Below, in pieces: positions 42,989-52,247 of a stretch of DNA of 64,000 nucleotides. A model generated the notes under the pieces. The model ran no database searches. It was not told where the DNA came from and saw nothing but the letters and a program-made list of their open reading frames with translations. Location of the stretch: positions 868,001-932,000 of the forward strand of contig NC_013523.1 of the NCBI RefSeq assembly GCF_000024985.1, given 5' to 3'. Every line of letters starts with the position of its first letter. Positions within the stretch are counted from its first letter, which is position 1. Origin of the DNA: Sphaerobacter thermophilus DSM 20745 (GTDB lineage: Bacteria; Chloroflexota; Chloroflexia; Thermomicrobiales; Thermomicrobiaceae). Both the position numbers and the translations under genes were made by a program.

Positions 42989-44200
42989 ATGGACTTCGAA
43001 TACACCAGCGAGCAGATCCAGGTGCGCGACATGGTGCGCGAGTTCGCACAGCGGGAGGTCGCGCCCTACATTCAGGAGTGGGACGCCAAGGGCGAGTACC
43101 ACCCGGAAGTGCTCTATAAGATGGGAAGCCTCGGCATCCTCGGACTGCCGATCCCCGAGCGGTACGGCGGCGGCGGGTTTGACTACGTGAGCTTCGCGCT
43201 GGCCTGCGAGGAGCTCGAGGCGGTCGACACGTTCCTCCGGGTGGTGATGAGCGTCCACGTCGGGCTCAACAGCCTGACGCTGCACCAGTGGGCCACCGAG
43301 GAGCAGAAGCAGCGCTGGCTGGTGCCGCAGGCGAAGGGTGAGAAGCTCGCGACCTTCGGCCTGACCGAGCCTGGCGCGGGCTCCGACGCCGGGAATATCC
43401 AGACCCGTGCGGTGCGCGACGGCGACTACTACATCCTCAACGGCGAGAAGATGTGGATCTCGCTCGCCAATACCGCCGACCACTTCCTCGTCTTCGCCAC
43501 GCTCGATCCGAGCAAGAAGCACCACGGTCTGATCGCGCTGGTCGTCGAGCGCGGTATGGAGGGCCTGACCACCGGGTCCATCAAGGGCAAGCTCGGCGTG
43601 CGCGCCGGGGATACCGGGTGGATCAACTTCCAGAACGTGCGTGTTCCGGTCGAGAACCGGATCGGCGAGGAAGGTGAAGGCTTCAAGATCGCCATGAGCG
43701 CCATCGACCAGGGTCGCTTCACCGTCGCCGCCGGTGCGGTCGGTTTGATTCGCGCCGCCAAGGAGGCCAGCATCAAGTACTGCCACGAGCGGGAGGCGTT
43801 CGGCGAGCCGATCGGGAAGTTCCAGCTCGTGCAGCAGATGATCGCCAACATGGTGGCGGGCGAGGAAGCTTCGCGCCTGCTGGTGATGCGGGCGGCAGAG
43901 TTGAAGAACCGCGGCATCCGCAACACCCGCGAGACGTCGCTCGCCAAGTGGTTCGCCTGTGACCGGGCCTTCGAGGCCGCCAACGACGCCATCCAGATCC
44001 ACGGCGCCTACGGGTACTCGAACGAGTACCCGGTCGAGCGCTACATGCGCAACGCTCGCGGCGCCGTCATCTACGAGGGCACGCGGGAGATCCACCAGCT
44101 CATTCAGGCGGGCTACGCGCTCGGCTACCGGACCGACCGGCCGCTGCGCTGCCCACAGCCTCCGGCCCAGGCCTGGGAGAGCGAAGTCGCGGCGCGGTAG
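42989..44200 (+). CDS. Acyl-CoA dehydrogenase
   Basis: A protein of 403 residues. GGGAGGCGTTG lies before ATG 42989. FAD-dependent alpha,beta-desaturation of acyl-CoA. Motifs: TFGLTEPGAGSDAGN, NGEKMWISLAN, QIHGAYGYSNEYPVERY, and the catalytic base Glu in VIYEGTREIHQLIQ. The sequence ends with an extra Pro-rich tail (PQPPAQAWESEVAAR). Chain-length preference cannot be read. It begins a block with enoyl-CoA hydratase, etfB, etfA and a FixC-like flavoprotein that drains its electrons. Confidence 0.93.
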   Translation: MDFEYTSEQIQVRDMVREFAQREVAPYIQEWDAKGEYHPEVLYKMGSLGILGLPIPERYGGGGFDYVSFALACEELEAVDTFLRVVMSVHVGLNSLTLHQWATEEQKQRWLVPQAKGEKLATFGLTEPGAGSDAGNIQTRAVRDGDYYILNGEKMWISLANTADHFLVFATLDPSKKHHGLIALVVERGMEGLTTGSIKGKLGVRAGDTGWINFQNVRVPVENRIGEEGEGFKIAMSAIDQGRFTVAAGAVGLIRAAKEASIKYCHEREAFGEPIGKFQLVQQMIANMVAGEEASRLLVMRAAELKNRGIRNTRETSLAKWFACDRAFEAANDAIQIHGAYGYSNEYPVERYMRNARGAVIYEGTREIHQLIQAGYALGYRTDRPLRCPQPPAQAWESEVAAR

Positions 44201-44359
44201 TAGGTCGGACGGGGAGGGGCGCTGGCGCGATGCCGCGCCCCTCTCGCCTGTGGGCGCGGGACGTGCTCGAGCGCGCGGCAGCCTGCGCTGCGCGTGGCGC
44301 GATCGACTGCGACCTTGTGGCGGCGGCGCAAGCCGCCGCAGGACGGGAGGCGAGCGACG

Positions 44360-45133
44360 ATGGCGGTTGATGTGGCGCGCGACGGGCATGTGGCGACGCT
44401 GACGCTGAATCGCCCGGACGTCCTCAATGCGTTCAACACAGAGCAGTTGGAAGCCCTGCGGGATGCGCTGGCCGGGGTGACCCGCGACCCCGAGGTGCGG
44501 GCGATCATCATTACCGGCGCCGGAGATCGAGCATTCGCTGCCGGCGCGGACATCGCCGAGATGCGGGACAAAGGCCCGAGCCAGGCGCTCATCTTTGCCC
44601 GGCTGGGCCAGTCGGTCTGTTCGATGCTGGAGAACGCGCCGCAGCCGACCATCGCCGCGATCAATGGGTTCGCACTGGGCGGCGGCTGCGAGCTGGCGCT
44701 GGCGTGCGACATCCGCATCTGCTCAGAGAATGCCCAGCTCGGCCAGCCCGAGGTCACGCTCGGCATCCCGCCCGGCTGGGGCGGGACTCAGCGGCTGGCG
44801 CGGGTGATCGGGCGCGCGGCAGCCAAGGAATTGATCTTGACCGGCCGGCGGATCGGCGCCGAGGAGGCGCTGCGGCTGGGCCTGGTGAGCGCGGTCTACC
44901 CGGCCGAAGAGTTGATGCCCCGGGCGCGGGAGCTGGCTGAGCGGATCGCCGCCAACGCGCCGGTCGCGGTGTACTACGCCAAAGAGGCGATCAATCGGGG
45001 GACGGAGACGGACCTCGAGACCGCGCTGGCCTACGAGGCGCACCTGTTCGCCCTCGCCTTTGACACGCGCGACCAGAAGGAGGGCATGGGCGCCTTCCTG
45101 GAGCGGCGCAAGCCCGACTTCACGGGACAGTAG
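44360..45133 (+). CDS. Enoyl-CoA hydratase/isomerase family protein
   Basis: A protein of 257 residues; ATG 44360 preceded by GGGAGGCGAG. Crotonase fold: LNRPDVLNAFNTEQLEALR, the oxyanion hole region AFAAGADIAEM, ALGGGCELALACDIRICS, and the catalytic Glu region LGQPEVTLGIPPGWGGTQRL (two Glu residues typical of hydratases). It probably hydrates 2-enoyl-CoA in beta-oxidation. Directly downstream of acyl-CoA dehydrogenase. Confidence 0.93.
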   Translation: MAVDVARDGHVATLTLNRPDVLNAFNTEQLEALRDALAGVTRDPEVRAIIITGAGDRAFAAGADIAEMRDKGPSQALIFARLGQSVCSMLENAPQPTIAAINGFALGGGCELALACDIRICSENAQLGQPEVTLGIPPGWGGTQRLARVIGRAAAKELILTGRRIGAEEALRLGLVSAVYPAEELMPRARELAERIAANAPVAVYYAKEAINRGTETDLETALAYEAHLFALAFDTRDQKEGMGAFLERRKPDFTGQ

Positions 45134-45204
45134 GGGTACGGGGCGGGAGCCGTTGCCCCGTCTGACGAACGACGGTGGCCTAATGACTAGGTGGAGGTAG
45201 GCGC

Positions 45205-45972
45205 TTGAAGATCGTGGTCCTGGTGAAGCAGGTGCCGGACCCGAATGCGGTCCGCTTCGACCCGCGCGCGGGCGATATCCAGTCCGGCACGCCGCAGGTC
45301 GCTAACGAGTACGACCTGCACGCGATGGAGGCGGCCATCCGGATCAAGGAGCAGCAGGGCGACGTCGAGATCGTCGCGGTGAGCCTCGGGCAGGCGCGGG
45401 AGACGCTGAACCGCTGTCTGGCGATGGGGGCGGACCGGGCCATCGTCGTCGAAGACGCGGCTCTGGCGTCCGGGGATAGCGCCGTTACCGCGAAGGCGCT
45501 GGCGGCGGTTCTGCGCGCCGAAGGGTTTGACCTGATCCTGGTCGGCCAGGAGACGAGCGACGGCGGCACGGGGTCGGTCGGCCCGGCGCTGGCGGCGCTG
45601 CTCGACGTGCCGGTGGTGAGCAATGTGGTGGCGCTCGAGCAGCAGGACGGGCGGCTCACGGTGCAGCGGGAGATCGAGGACGGGCGGCAGGTGATCGACC
45701 TTGCGCCGCCGGCAATCCTCTGCGCCCTCAGCGGGTTGAACGAGCCGCGCTACCCCTCGCTCAAGGGCATCATGGCAGCACGGCGCAAGCCGACGGAGGC
45801 GAAGAGCGCGGCCGACCTGGGGCTCGAGGCTGACGCGGTGCAGTCGCGGGTGAGCTGGGGGGCGCTCTTCGTCGAGGAGGAGACGGCCGAGGGCATCATC
45901 CTCAAGGATGTGGACGCCGACAGTGCCGTAGATCAGTTGGTGGCCTTCCTGCAGGAGCGCAAGCTGGTCTGA
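45205..45972 (+). CDS. etfB: Electron transfer flavoprotein beta subunit
   Basis: A protein of 255 residues from TTG 45205 with GGAGG just upstream. KIVVLVKQVPDPN at the N-terminus, NEYDLHAMEAAIRIKE, and the nucleotide-binding LVGQETSDGGTGSVGPALA are EtfB/FixA signatures. It forms the heterodimer with EtfA, takes electrons from the dehydrogenase FAD and passes them on. It is followed by etfA after 33 bases. Confidence 0.95.
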   Translation: MKIVVLVKQVPDPNAVRFDPRAGDIQSGTPQVANEYDLHAMEAAIRIKEQQGDVEIVAVSLGQARETLNRCLAMGADRAIVVEDAALASGDSAVTAKALAAVLRAEGFDLILVGQETSDGGTGSVGPALAALLDVPVVSNVVALEQQDGRLTVQREIEDGRQVIDLAPPAILCALSGLNEPRYPSLKGIMAARRKPTEAKSAADLGLEADAVQSRVSWGALFVEEETAEGIILKDVDADSAVDQLVAFLQERKLV

Positions 45973-46005
45973 CGTCCGGCTCGAGGAGCGGAGAGAGGAA
46001 CAGCG

Positions 46006-47004
46006 GTGACGAACGGAGCGAGCGGCGTCCTCCTGGTGGTCGAGACGCGGGATGGCGCCATCCGGGAGACGTCTCGGGAATTGTTCGGGATCGGTCGGAC
46101 GCTGGCGAGCGAGACCGGCGGGTCGCTCGCGGCGGTGGTGTTGGGGAGCGGGCTCGACGCAGCCGCGAGCGAGGCGGCGGCGCTGGGCGCGGATCGGGTG
46201 CTGGTCGCCGACGCGCCGGAGTTGGCGGCCTTCACGGTCGATGCCTACGCCAAGGCCGTTGATGCCGCGATCGACGCCACGAGCCCGGCAATCGTGCTCC
46301 TGGCCGGGACGACCGGCGGGCGGGATCTGGCGCCGTTCCTGGCGACGCGGCGCGACGTGGCCTACCTGGTCGACTGCGTCCGGCTTGCGCGGCAGGACGG
46401 CTCCTGGGTCGGAACTCGGCCGGTCTATCAGGGCAAGGTGCTCACCGAGGTGCGGGCAGCCGGGGACGGGCTGACCTTCGCCACGATCCATGCCGGGGCC
46501 TTCGTTGCGCCCGAGCCGGACGCCGGCCGGACGGCGGAGACGACGGCGCTTGAGCTGAACTTCGCGCCGGGTGAGATCCGGGTGACGGTCAAGGATCTGG
46601 TGCAGGCGGAGGCCGGACCGAGCAACCTGGAGCAGGCCGAGGTGGTTGTTGTCGGTGGCCGTGGTCTGGGCGAGGCCGCCAACTTCAAGCTGGCCGAGGA
46701 TCTGGCTTCGGTGCTCGGCGGTGCGGTTGGCGCGACGCGCGCGGTGACCGACCTCGGGTGGCGCCCGCACTACGAACAGGTCGGCCAGACCGGCAAGACC
46801 ATCGCGCCGAAGCTGTACATCGGCCTGGGTGTCTCTGGCGCGGTCCAGCACACGGTCGGGATCCGCGGGTCGGAGACGATCGTGGCGATCAACCGCGACC
46901 CCGACGCGCCCATCTTCAAGATGGCGGACTTCGGCATCGTGGGCGACGTGCAGGAGATCGTACCGAAGCTGACGGAGAAGCTGCGAGCGGTCCGCGGCGG
47001 CTAA
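46006..47004 (+). CDS. etfA: Electron transfer flavoprotein alpha subunit
   Basis: A protein of 332 residues from GTG 46006. The N-terminal domain gives the dimer interface. The C-terminal FAD-binding region reads VVGGRGLGEAANFKLAEDLA, GATRAVTDLGW, QVGQTGKTIAPKLYIGLGVS, GAVQHTVGI and AINRDPDAPIFKMADFGIVG, all EtfA/FixB hallmarks. The N-terminal extension ASGVLLVVETRDGAI is short. It shares the block with etfB and the FixC-like gene. Confidence 0.95.
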   Translation: MTNGASGVLLVVETRDGAIRETSRELFGIGRTLASETGGSLAAVVLGSGLDAAASEAAALGADRVLVADAPELAAFTVDAYAKAVDAAIDATSPAIVLLAGTTGGRDLAPFLATRRDVAYLVDCVRLARQDGSWVGTRPVYQGKVLTEVRAAGDGLTFATIHAGAFVAPEPDAGRTAETTALELNFAPGEIRVTVKDLVQAEAGPSNLEQAEVVVVGGRGLGEAANFKLAEDLASVLGGAVGATRAVTDLGWRPHYEQVGQTGKTIAPKLYIGLGVSGAVQHTVGIRGSETIVAINRDPDAPIFKMADFGIVGDVQEIVPKLTEKLRAVRGG

Positions 47005-47017
47005 GGGCGACCGGCAA

Positions 47018-47038
47018 GGGCGGGTTCCCAACCCGCCC
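47018..47038 (+). terminator. Hairpin before the FixC-like gene
   Basis: Perfect 9-base arms GGGCGGGTT (47018-47026) and AACCCGCCC (47030-47038) with a 3-base loop, followed by GACCAGAAGGG. Possible processing site between etfA and the flavoprotein gene. Confidence 0.4.
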
Positions 47039-47069
47039 CGACCAGAAGGGAACGTAGGGCGGAGGAGCG

Positions 47070-48368
47070 ATGCAGGACGAGCGGGTCGACGTCATCGTCG
47101 TCGGGGCGGGGCCGGCCGGCACGGCGGCCGCGCTGACGCTGGCGCGCGCCGGTTTGGAGGTCGTGGTCATCGAGCGCGGCGCGTACCCTGGCGCGAAGAA
47201 CGTCATGGGCGGCATCCTCTACCGCCAGCCCACCGAGGAGCTGGTGCCCGAGTTCTGGCGCGAGGCGCCCCTGGAGCGGGCGATCATCGAGCAGCGCTAC
47301 ATGCTCCTGACTGAGGACAGCCTCCTCGGCGTCACCTACCGCACGCAGGAATTCGCGAAAGAGCCGTACAACTCCTTCAGCGTGATGCGCGGCGAGTTCG
47401 ACCAGTGGTTCGCCTCCAAAGCTGAAGAGGCGGGCGCTTTCATCATCACCCAGATGGTGGTTGAGGACCTCATCTGGGAGGACGGCAAGATCGACGGCGT
47501 GCGCACCGGGGAGGAGGAGGGTGATCTCCGGGCCGACGTCGTCGTGCTGGCCGACGGTGCCAACTCACTCCTAGCACAGAAGGCAGGGTTGCACCGCGAG
47601 TGGAAGCCGAATGAGCAGGCGCTGGTCGCCAAGGAGTTGATCCGGCTGTCCGAAGAGGAGATCGAGCGCCGCTTCAATGTCCCGAGCGGCCAGGGCGTCG
47701 CGATGGAGATCTTCGGCCAGTCGACGAAGGGTCTCCTCGGCTACGGGTTTATCTACACCAACAAGGACACGATCTCGATCGGCACCGGTGCGCTCCTCTC
47801 CGACCTGATCGAGACCGGGCGGAATGTCAGCGACATGCTGAACGACTTCAAGGCCCACCCCTGCATCGCGCCGATGCTCGAAGGCGGGGAGCTGGTCGAG
47901 TATTCGGCGCACCTGATCCCGGAGGGCGGCTGGCACGCGATGCCGCGCCTCTTCACCGACGGCGCGCTGGTGGTCGGGGATGCTGCCGGGCTGCTCAACC
48001 CGATCAACCGCGAGGGGTCGAACTTCGCCATGATCTCCGGCAAGCTGGCGGCTGAGGCGATCATCGAGGCGAAGGCCGCCGGGGACTTCTCCGCGGTGGG
48101 GTTGAGCCGCTACCAGGAGCTGCTCGAAGAGAGTTTCGTCCTGCAGGACCTCTACACCATCCGCAACGTGACGCCGTTCGCGCACGCGCGTCCCTGGCTG
48201 CTGAACGAGGTGCCGGAGGTGCTGTCGCGGGCGATGCGCGAGTACCTCACCGTCGATGACGACCCGAAGCGGGTGAAGCAGGGGAAGATCCTGCGCATCC
48301 TCCGCGACGGGTTCCCCGTGGGGCGGACGCTCGGCGACGCGGTCGGCGCGCTGCGCCTCCTGCGGTAG
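47070..48368 (+). CDS. FixC-like electron transfer flavoprotein dehydrogenase
   Basis: A protein of 432 residues. FAD-binding loop VDVIVVGAGPAGTAAALTL, then VVVIERGAYPGAKNVMGG, which is nearly the FixC/ETF-QO signature. LIPEGGWHAMPRLFTDGALV, VGDAAGLLNPINREGSNFAMI and LRDGFPVGRTLGDAV follow. It receives electrons from EtfAB and reduces a quinone or ferredoxin-type partner. The 4Fe-4S FixX partner is not encoded next to it. A strong terminator (48405-48432) ends the block. Confidence 0.9.
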   Translation: MQDERVDVIVVGAGPAGTAAALTLARAGLEVVVIERGAYPGAKNVMGGILYRQPTEELVPEFWREAPLERAIIEQRYMLLTEDSLLGVTYRTQEFAKEPYNSFSVMRGEFDQWFASKAEEAGAFIITQMVVEDLIWEDGKIDGVRTGEEEGDLRADVVVLADGANSLLAQKAGLHREWKPNEQALVAKELIRLSEEEIERRFNVPSGQGVAMEIFGQSTKGLLGYGFIYTNKDTISIGTGALLSDLIETGRNVSDMLNDFKAHPCIAPMLEGGELVEYSAHLIPEGGWHAMPRLFTDGALVVGDAAGLLNPINREGSNFAMISGKLAAEAIIEAKAAGDFSAVGLSRYQELLEESFVLQDLYTIRNVTPFAHARPWLLNEVPEVLSRAMREYLTVDDDPKRVKQGKILRILRDGFPVGRTLGDAVGALRLLR

Positions 48369-48404
48369 GGGACAAAGAGCTCCCGGTGTTCCCAAAGGAA
48401 ACAA

Positions 48405-48432
48405 CGAGGCCGGCCCATCAGGGCCGGCCTCG
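48405..48432. terminator. Terminator between fixC-like and PHP genes
   Basis: Perfect 12-base arms CGAGGCCGGCCC (48405-48416) and GGGCCGGCCTCG (48421-48432) with loop ATCA. No T-run, but strong enough to serve both convergent genes. Confidence 0.6.
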
Positions 48433-48474
48433 CTGTCGATTCCACGTGGTCGCCCCGTCGCCGGGGCGTGCGGG

Positions 48475-50301
48475 TCAGGCCGTCGCGGCCTCCACCGGTT
48501 TCCCGGTGGCGGTTTGAATCGCCACGCGCCAGTCGTCGTCGATACCCTCCTCGGTCACGCCGTAGAAGATGCGCACGTTGCCGTTCTGCCGGTAGGCCAG
48601 GTCGTAGCGCACGCTGCCGTCACGCTGCTTGTGCGCCTTGATGAAGCCGAGCGGCCCGTGCCAGCGGATCTTCTCGGGATCGATCGGGTTCGACTCCTTC
48701 TGTGTAATGGCATAGCGCCAGAGCCGCCGCGCCGAGTCCCTCGTCACGTTCTGCACGACCTTGCGGTTGCGCAGGTCGCGCATCGAGTGGTAGACAACGC
48801 CGTCGCGGGTCTCGGACGCGACAATCTCGACCCCCGTCCGTGGGAGTCGCGCCTCCGCCTCGTCATCGCTCAACTCAGACGGCAATGCGGGCTCACCGGC
48901 AGACGACACCGAGTCGCCCGCACCGGCGGCCTCGGCCGCCGCTTCCCGTCGTGCCTCCAGCGCGGCGCGCACCATCTGAATGATCTCGTCGCGCATAGCC
49001 ACGCTCGTCTCCGACTCTTGCCGGAGCAGGATCTCGCCGGTGAGGAGTGCGTAGGGCTTGTCCTGACCCTGCGGCACGGTGACCACGAGGACATCCTTGT
49101 CCTCGATCGTGTGGATGTCGACCGTGGCAGCCGGGGGCGGTGTGATGAACCGGGCGATGTCGTTGCGGAGCTGCTCGGCGGCTTGCTTGGCATTGGCGAC
49201 GCCGATGATCTCGCTGTCCGGCTTGGCGTCCAGCCCGATGAAGATCGTGCCGCCGTTGGTGTTGGCGAAGGCCACCACATCCTTCAGCACAGCGTTCGAC
49301 TTAGAGCGCCGGCTGGCCAGGCGCGGGTGGAACGCCTGGACGATGTTGTTCCCCTCCTCCCGGGCGGCCAGCACGAAGTCGTACGGGGCCTCCGACGGGC
49401 GGTGGGGACGGAGCAGGGAGAAGTCGTCGCCTTCGAAGACGGCCTTGAGAGCCTCGAAGCTCAGTTCTCCCAAGAGGACCTCGGTCATGCGATCGCCGAT
49501 GCCCAGGTTGGTCTCGCGCTCCGGGTCGCGGGTGAGGCGATGCGCGTCAGACCCTTGAATGACGTGCATCCGGCGCGGGTACTCCGGCTTGGTACCGTTG
49601 AAGAATCGCGCCGTGCTCCGCCGCGAAGTGCTGTCCAGGTCGGTTGCCTCAAGCGCGTGCAGGTACGGGCTCTGGGTATAGGCGATCTTGGTCTGGCCTC
49701 CGAAGGGGAAGCCCTGCATCGCGATGCCGTGGGTCGAATTGACGTGCGCGCCGATTACCAGCGCGCCGGCCTCGTGCAGGATCTCGTAGGCCTGGAGGAC
49801 CTCGGTGGTTGCGCCGACCTCGCTGCTCCCCAGGTCGAGCTTCTCTTCCGGGATGCCGAGGGTCAGCAGGATGTGCTCCATCTTCCGAATCGAGGTGTCG
49901 GGCGGGAAGATGGCCAGGATGTGAAACCCGAAGGTTGCGGTGAACTCGAAGCCCGGGAGAACGAGCATCTTGTTCAGGAGCCGGCGGTACTCGGCGAGGA
50001 GCGCTTCTTCCTCCGGCTCAAGTCGCCCGAGGGCTTCGAGGAGTTCCAGGTCCTCGATTTCTCGCCACATGCGCGCCCAGCCGCGGACTGTGTTGTGATC
50101 GGTGAACGCGAGGATATCGATGCCGCGAGCCTCGGCCCGCTGCAAGAGGTGGACGAAACTGACACCCTGCTCCTGATAGTCAGCAGAGGCGGGGGTATGG
50201 ATGTGGAGATCCATCGTCCGCCAGGCGAGATCCTGGCGTTCTTGAGGTTCCGCGGGACGCTGGCGAGGACGTCTACTTCTAGCCAAGGGTGATACTGGCA
50301 C
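48475..50301 (-). CDS. PHP phosphoesterase fused to an AlbA_2 (Schlafen-like) domain
   Basis: About 608 residues; the start is uncertain (GTG 50301 or TTG 50286, both after GGAAGGGG). The N-terminal PHP domain has the metal motif [10 protein letters not shown], then [36 protein letters not shown] and GSDAHRL. It is followed by an AlbA_2 ATP-binding/RNA-binding-like domain ([21 protein letters not shown] and [19 protein letters not shown]). The C-terminal 130 residues include [20 protein letters not shown] and a Trp/Arg-rich part that may bind nucleic acid. Two domains that usually act on nucleic acids or nucleotides. Role unknown. Confidence 0.85.
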   Translation of the reverse strand: MPVSPLARSRRPRQRPAEPQERQDLAWRTMDLHIHTPASADYQEQGVSFVHLLQRAEARGIDILAFTDHNTVRGWARMWREIEDLELLEALGRLEPEEEALLAEYRRLLNKMLVLPGFEFTATFGFHILAIFPPDTSIRKMEHILLTLGIPEEKLDLGSSEVGATTEVLQAYEILHEAGALVIGAHVNSTHGIAMQGFPFGGQTKIAYTQSPYLHALEATDLDSTSRRSTARFFNGTKPEYPRRMHVIQGSDAHRLTRDPERETNLGIGDRMTEVLLGELSFEALKAVFEGDDFSLLRPHRPSEAPYDFVLAAREEGNNIVQAFHPRLASRRSKSNAVLKDVVAFANTNGGTIFIGLDAKPDSEIIGVANAKQAAEQLRNDIARFITPPPAATVDIHTIEDKDVLVVTVPQGQDKPYALLTGEILLRQESETSVAMRDEIIQMVRAALEARREAAAEAAGAGDSVSSAGEPALPSELSDDEAEARLPRTGVEIVASETRDGVVYHSMRDLRNRKVVQNVTRDSARRLWRYAITQKESNPIDPEKIRWHGPLGFIKAHKQRDGSVRYDLAYRQNGNVRIFYGVTEEGIDDDWRVAIQTATGKPVEAATA

Positions 50302-50330
50302 CCCCTTCCTGACAATGTGTTGATATACGA

Positions 50331-50364
50331 CAGGCCGTGGTGGAATCGTCCGCGCCACGGCCTG
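50331..50364. repeat. Hairpin upstream of the PHP gene
   Basis: Perfect 10-base arms CAGGCCGTGG (50331-50340) and CCACGGCCTG (50355-50364) with a 14-base loop. It lies about 30 bases upstream of the PHP gene start on the minus strand, so it could fold in the mRNA leader as an attenuator. Confidence 0.55.
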
Positions 50365-50585
50365 ACCCCGCAAGGAAAGCATATCATAGGGGCATGCACC
50401 CCGCACCGCCCGAAAGTCCGCGTGCTAAAATCTAGCGGCGGTATCCGGTACCGGACGGGCGGCGCAGGGCCGCCGCGACCGCAGAGCGACAGCGCTCGCG
50501 GTCTGGGGAAAAATCCGGCCCGCTCTCATTCCCCAAGCCCTGCTCATCGACAGAACTCTCCGCCGCGAACCAGGGAGCCAAGACG

Positions 50586-51497
50586 GTGAACGTATACCTG
50601 TTGCTCGACATTCTCTTGCTCATCCTGATCGCGCTGTTCGTGCCGATCGGGTTCTGGCGCGGGGTGCAGCGCGAGGTGCTGGTCACCCTTGGCATTCTCT
50701 TCGGCGCCGCGCTGGCCGAGTCGTGGGCTGGCCCGTGGGGCGCCGACCTGGCGAACCTGACCGGCCTGCGCGAGTCCGGTGGTGCCTTCATGGTGGCCGT
50801 CTTGTTCCTGATCGGCAGCACCTTCTTGCTGGGTTACGGCGCGGGCGCGGCGCTGCCCATGCCGCGTCCGGGATGGGTCGCCCGCGTCTTCGGGGCCCTG
50901 GTGGCAGGGGCGAACGGCACGCTGTTGCTGAGCTACGCGCTGCGCGATATCCGCTTCTACCTGCTCTCGGCTGAGAATCCGGCGTTCCTGGAGCGTGCGG
51001 TGGTGGCGCAGTTCCTCGCGACCGGCATCGGCTGGGTGTTGCTCGTGGCAGCCGCGGTCTTCCTCCCGATCGTGATCGTCCTGGCGTTGTTCGGCCGGGG
51101 CGGCTACGTCGAGGTTGAGGAAGAGGAGGCGCCAGAGCCGTATCCGGAGATCGAGCCGCCGACGACACGGGCCTTCCCTCCGCGCGTGCCCTCGTCGCTC
51201 AATGACGATGCGACGGCCGTGTACAAGACCGAGCCGCCCACGGTCCCGGTGCGTGCCGCGGAAGAGACCCGGCCGGTGCGGATCTCGGAGTCGGAGGACG
51301 ACGCGTCACGCTCAGGCGGCGCCCGGCTCGATGCGGAAGCGACCGCGCTGCTGCGGGACGCGCATGAAACGATCCAGATCCAAACCACGCCGCGCGAGGA
51401 GGCACACGTGCCGGTGTCGGACGGCACGTGCCCCTACTGCCACGCCGACGTCAGCGAGGCGGAGGTCTACTGTCCGCGCTGTGGGCGGATCCTGTAG
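50586..51497 (+). CDS. CvpA-like membrane protein with C-terminal zinc ribbon
   Basis: A protein of 303 residues from GTG 50586 (GGGAG 8 bases upstream). Four hydrophobic segments (LLLILIALFVPIGFW, FMVAVLFLIGSTFLLGYG, VFGALVAGANGTLLLS and WVLLVAAAVFLPIVIVLALFG) resemble CvpA/colicin V production proteins. A 120-residue acidic, Pro/Thr-rich cytoplasmic stretch is followed by CPYCHADVSEAEVYCPRC, a zinc ribbon. This end is not normal for CvpA. Function unknown. Confidence 0.75.
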   Translation: MNVYLLLDILLLILIALFVPIGFWRGVQREVLVTLGILFGAALAESWAGPWGADLANLTGLRESGGAFMVAVLFLIGSTFLLGYGAGAALPMPRPGWVARVFGALVAGANGTLLLSYALRDIRFYLLSAENPAFLERAVVAQFLATGIGWVLLVAAAVFLPIVIVLALFGRGGYVEVEEEEAPEPYPEIEPPTTRAFPPRVPSSLNDDATAVYKTEPPTVPVRAAEETRPVRISESEDDASRSGGARLDAEATALLRDAHETIQIQTTPREEAHVPVSDGTCPYCHADVSEAEVYCPRCGRIL

Positions 51498-51510
51498 CAG
51501 GATCCCCGCG

Positions 51511-52005
51511 CTAACCCTGTTCCCACTCGGTCCGCTGCGCCGCATAGAGCGACGCGTGGGGCTTGCCGTCGAGCGATTTCCGCATCAGCACCTCGACGCG
51601 GTCCTCGACGAATCCCTCGCGGGCGTAGAAGGCGTGCGCGATCGGGTTCGTGACGTCGACGCTCAACTCGATGAAGGAGCAGCCCTGGGCGCGCGCGTGT
51701 TCGGTGGCGGCATTGAGCAGGGTCCGCCCGATCCCCTGGCCGCGGAAGTCGGGGTGTACCACGAAGCGCCGGATCACGCCGAAGCGCCCGTGCTTGGCCT
51801 TCGCTCCAATGAACAGCTCCAGCTTTCCCACCACGCGGCCGTCGACCTCAGCGACCAGGACTGAGCTGGGTTCGTAGGCGTCGTCGTGGTACTCGACGAT
51901 CAGGTTCTCCTCGTCCCAGCACCATCCGGCCTCCCGGTTGAGCGCCGCCTCGGTCGCGGCGTCTTCGATCCGGCCCGGCCGCACCGTCACGGTTGGTGTC
52001 GTCAT
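51511..52005 (-). CDS. GNAT family acetyltransferase
   Basis: A protein of 164 residues from ATG 52005; GAGAGGGGG lies about 10 bases upstream. Motif A: RRFVVHPDFRGQGIGRTLLN is the acetyl-CoA-binding RGQGIG loop, then ELSVDVTNPIAHAFYAREGF closes the fold. The N-terminal TVRPGRIEDAATEAALNREAG. The acceptor is unknown. It converges with the CvpA-like gene and is divergent from the M20 gene. Confidence 0.92.
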   Translation of the reverse strand: MTTPTVTVRPGRIEDAATEAALNREAGWCWDEENLIVEYHDDAYEPSSVLVAEVDGRVVGKLELFIGAKAKHGRFGVIRRFVVHPDFRGQGIGRTLLNAATEHARAQGCSFIELSVDVTNPIAHAFYAREGFVEDRVEVLMRKSLDGKPHASLYAAQRTEWEQG

Positions 52006-52247
52006 CGGTCCCGACCCCCTCTCGCTCACAACCCTGGCGCCCTGCGCGCCCGGCGGTGCGGCTCATTCTACCGGCATGGTCCGAAACCAGACACCGTGCG
52101 GCGTGTCGGTATATCGGGAAGGGCTGCACTGCCGTATCCGTCGCTCCAACCGGTGGGACCGGACTGGATAGTGCACAGACGCGCCATCCCGCGTATAGTT
52201 CCGGGAGGATCAGCGGTTGGAATGTCCGATGGACGGGAGGGGAGTGC

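Noticed and set aside
44312-44342. GC-rich hairpin before the enoyl-CoA hydratase gene
   Set aside because: It is a weak stem in a GC-rich context without a T-run, so I did not call it a terminator.
48514-50292. A 592-codon plus-strand frame opposite the PHP gene
   Set aside because: Antisense of a gene with clear PHP and AlbA_2 motifs.
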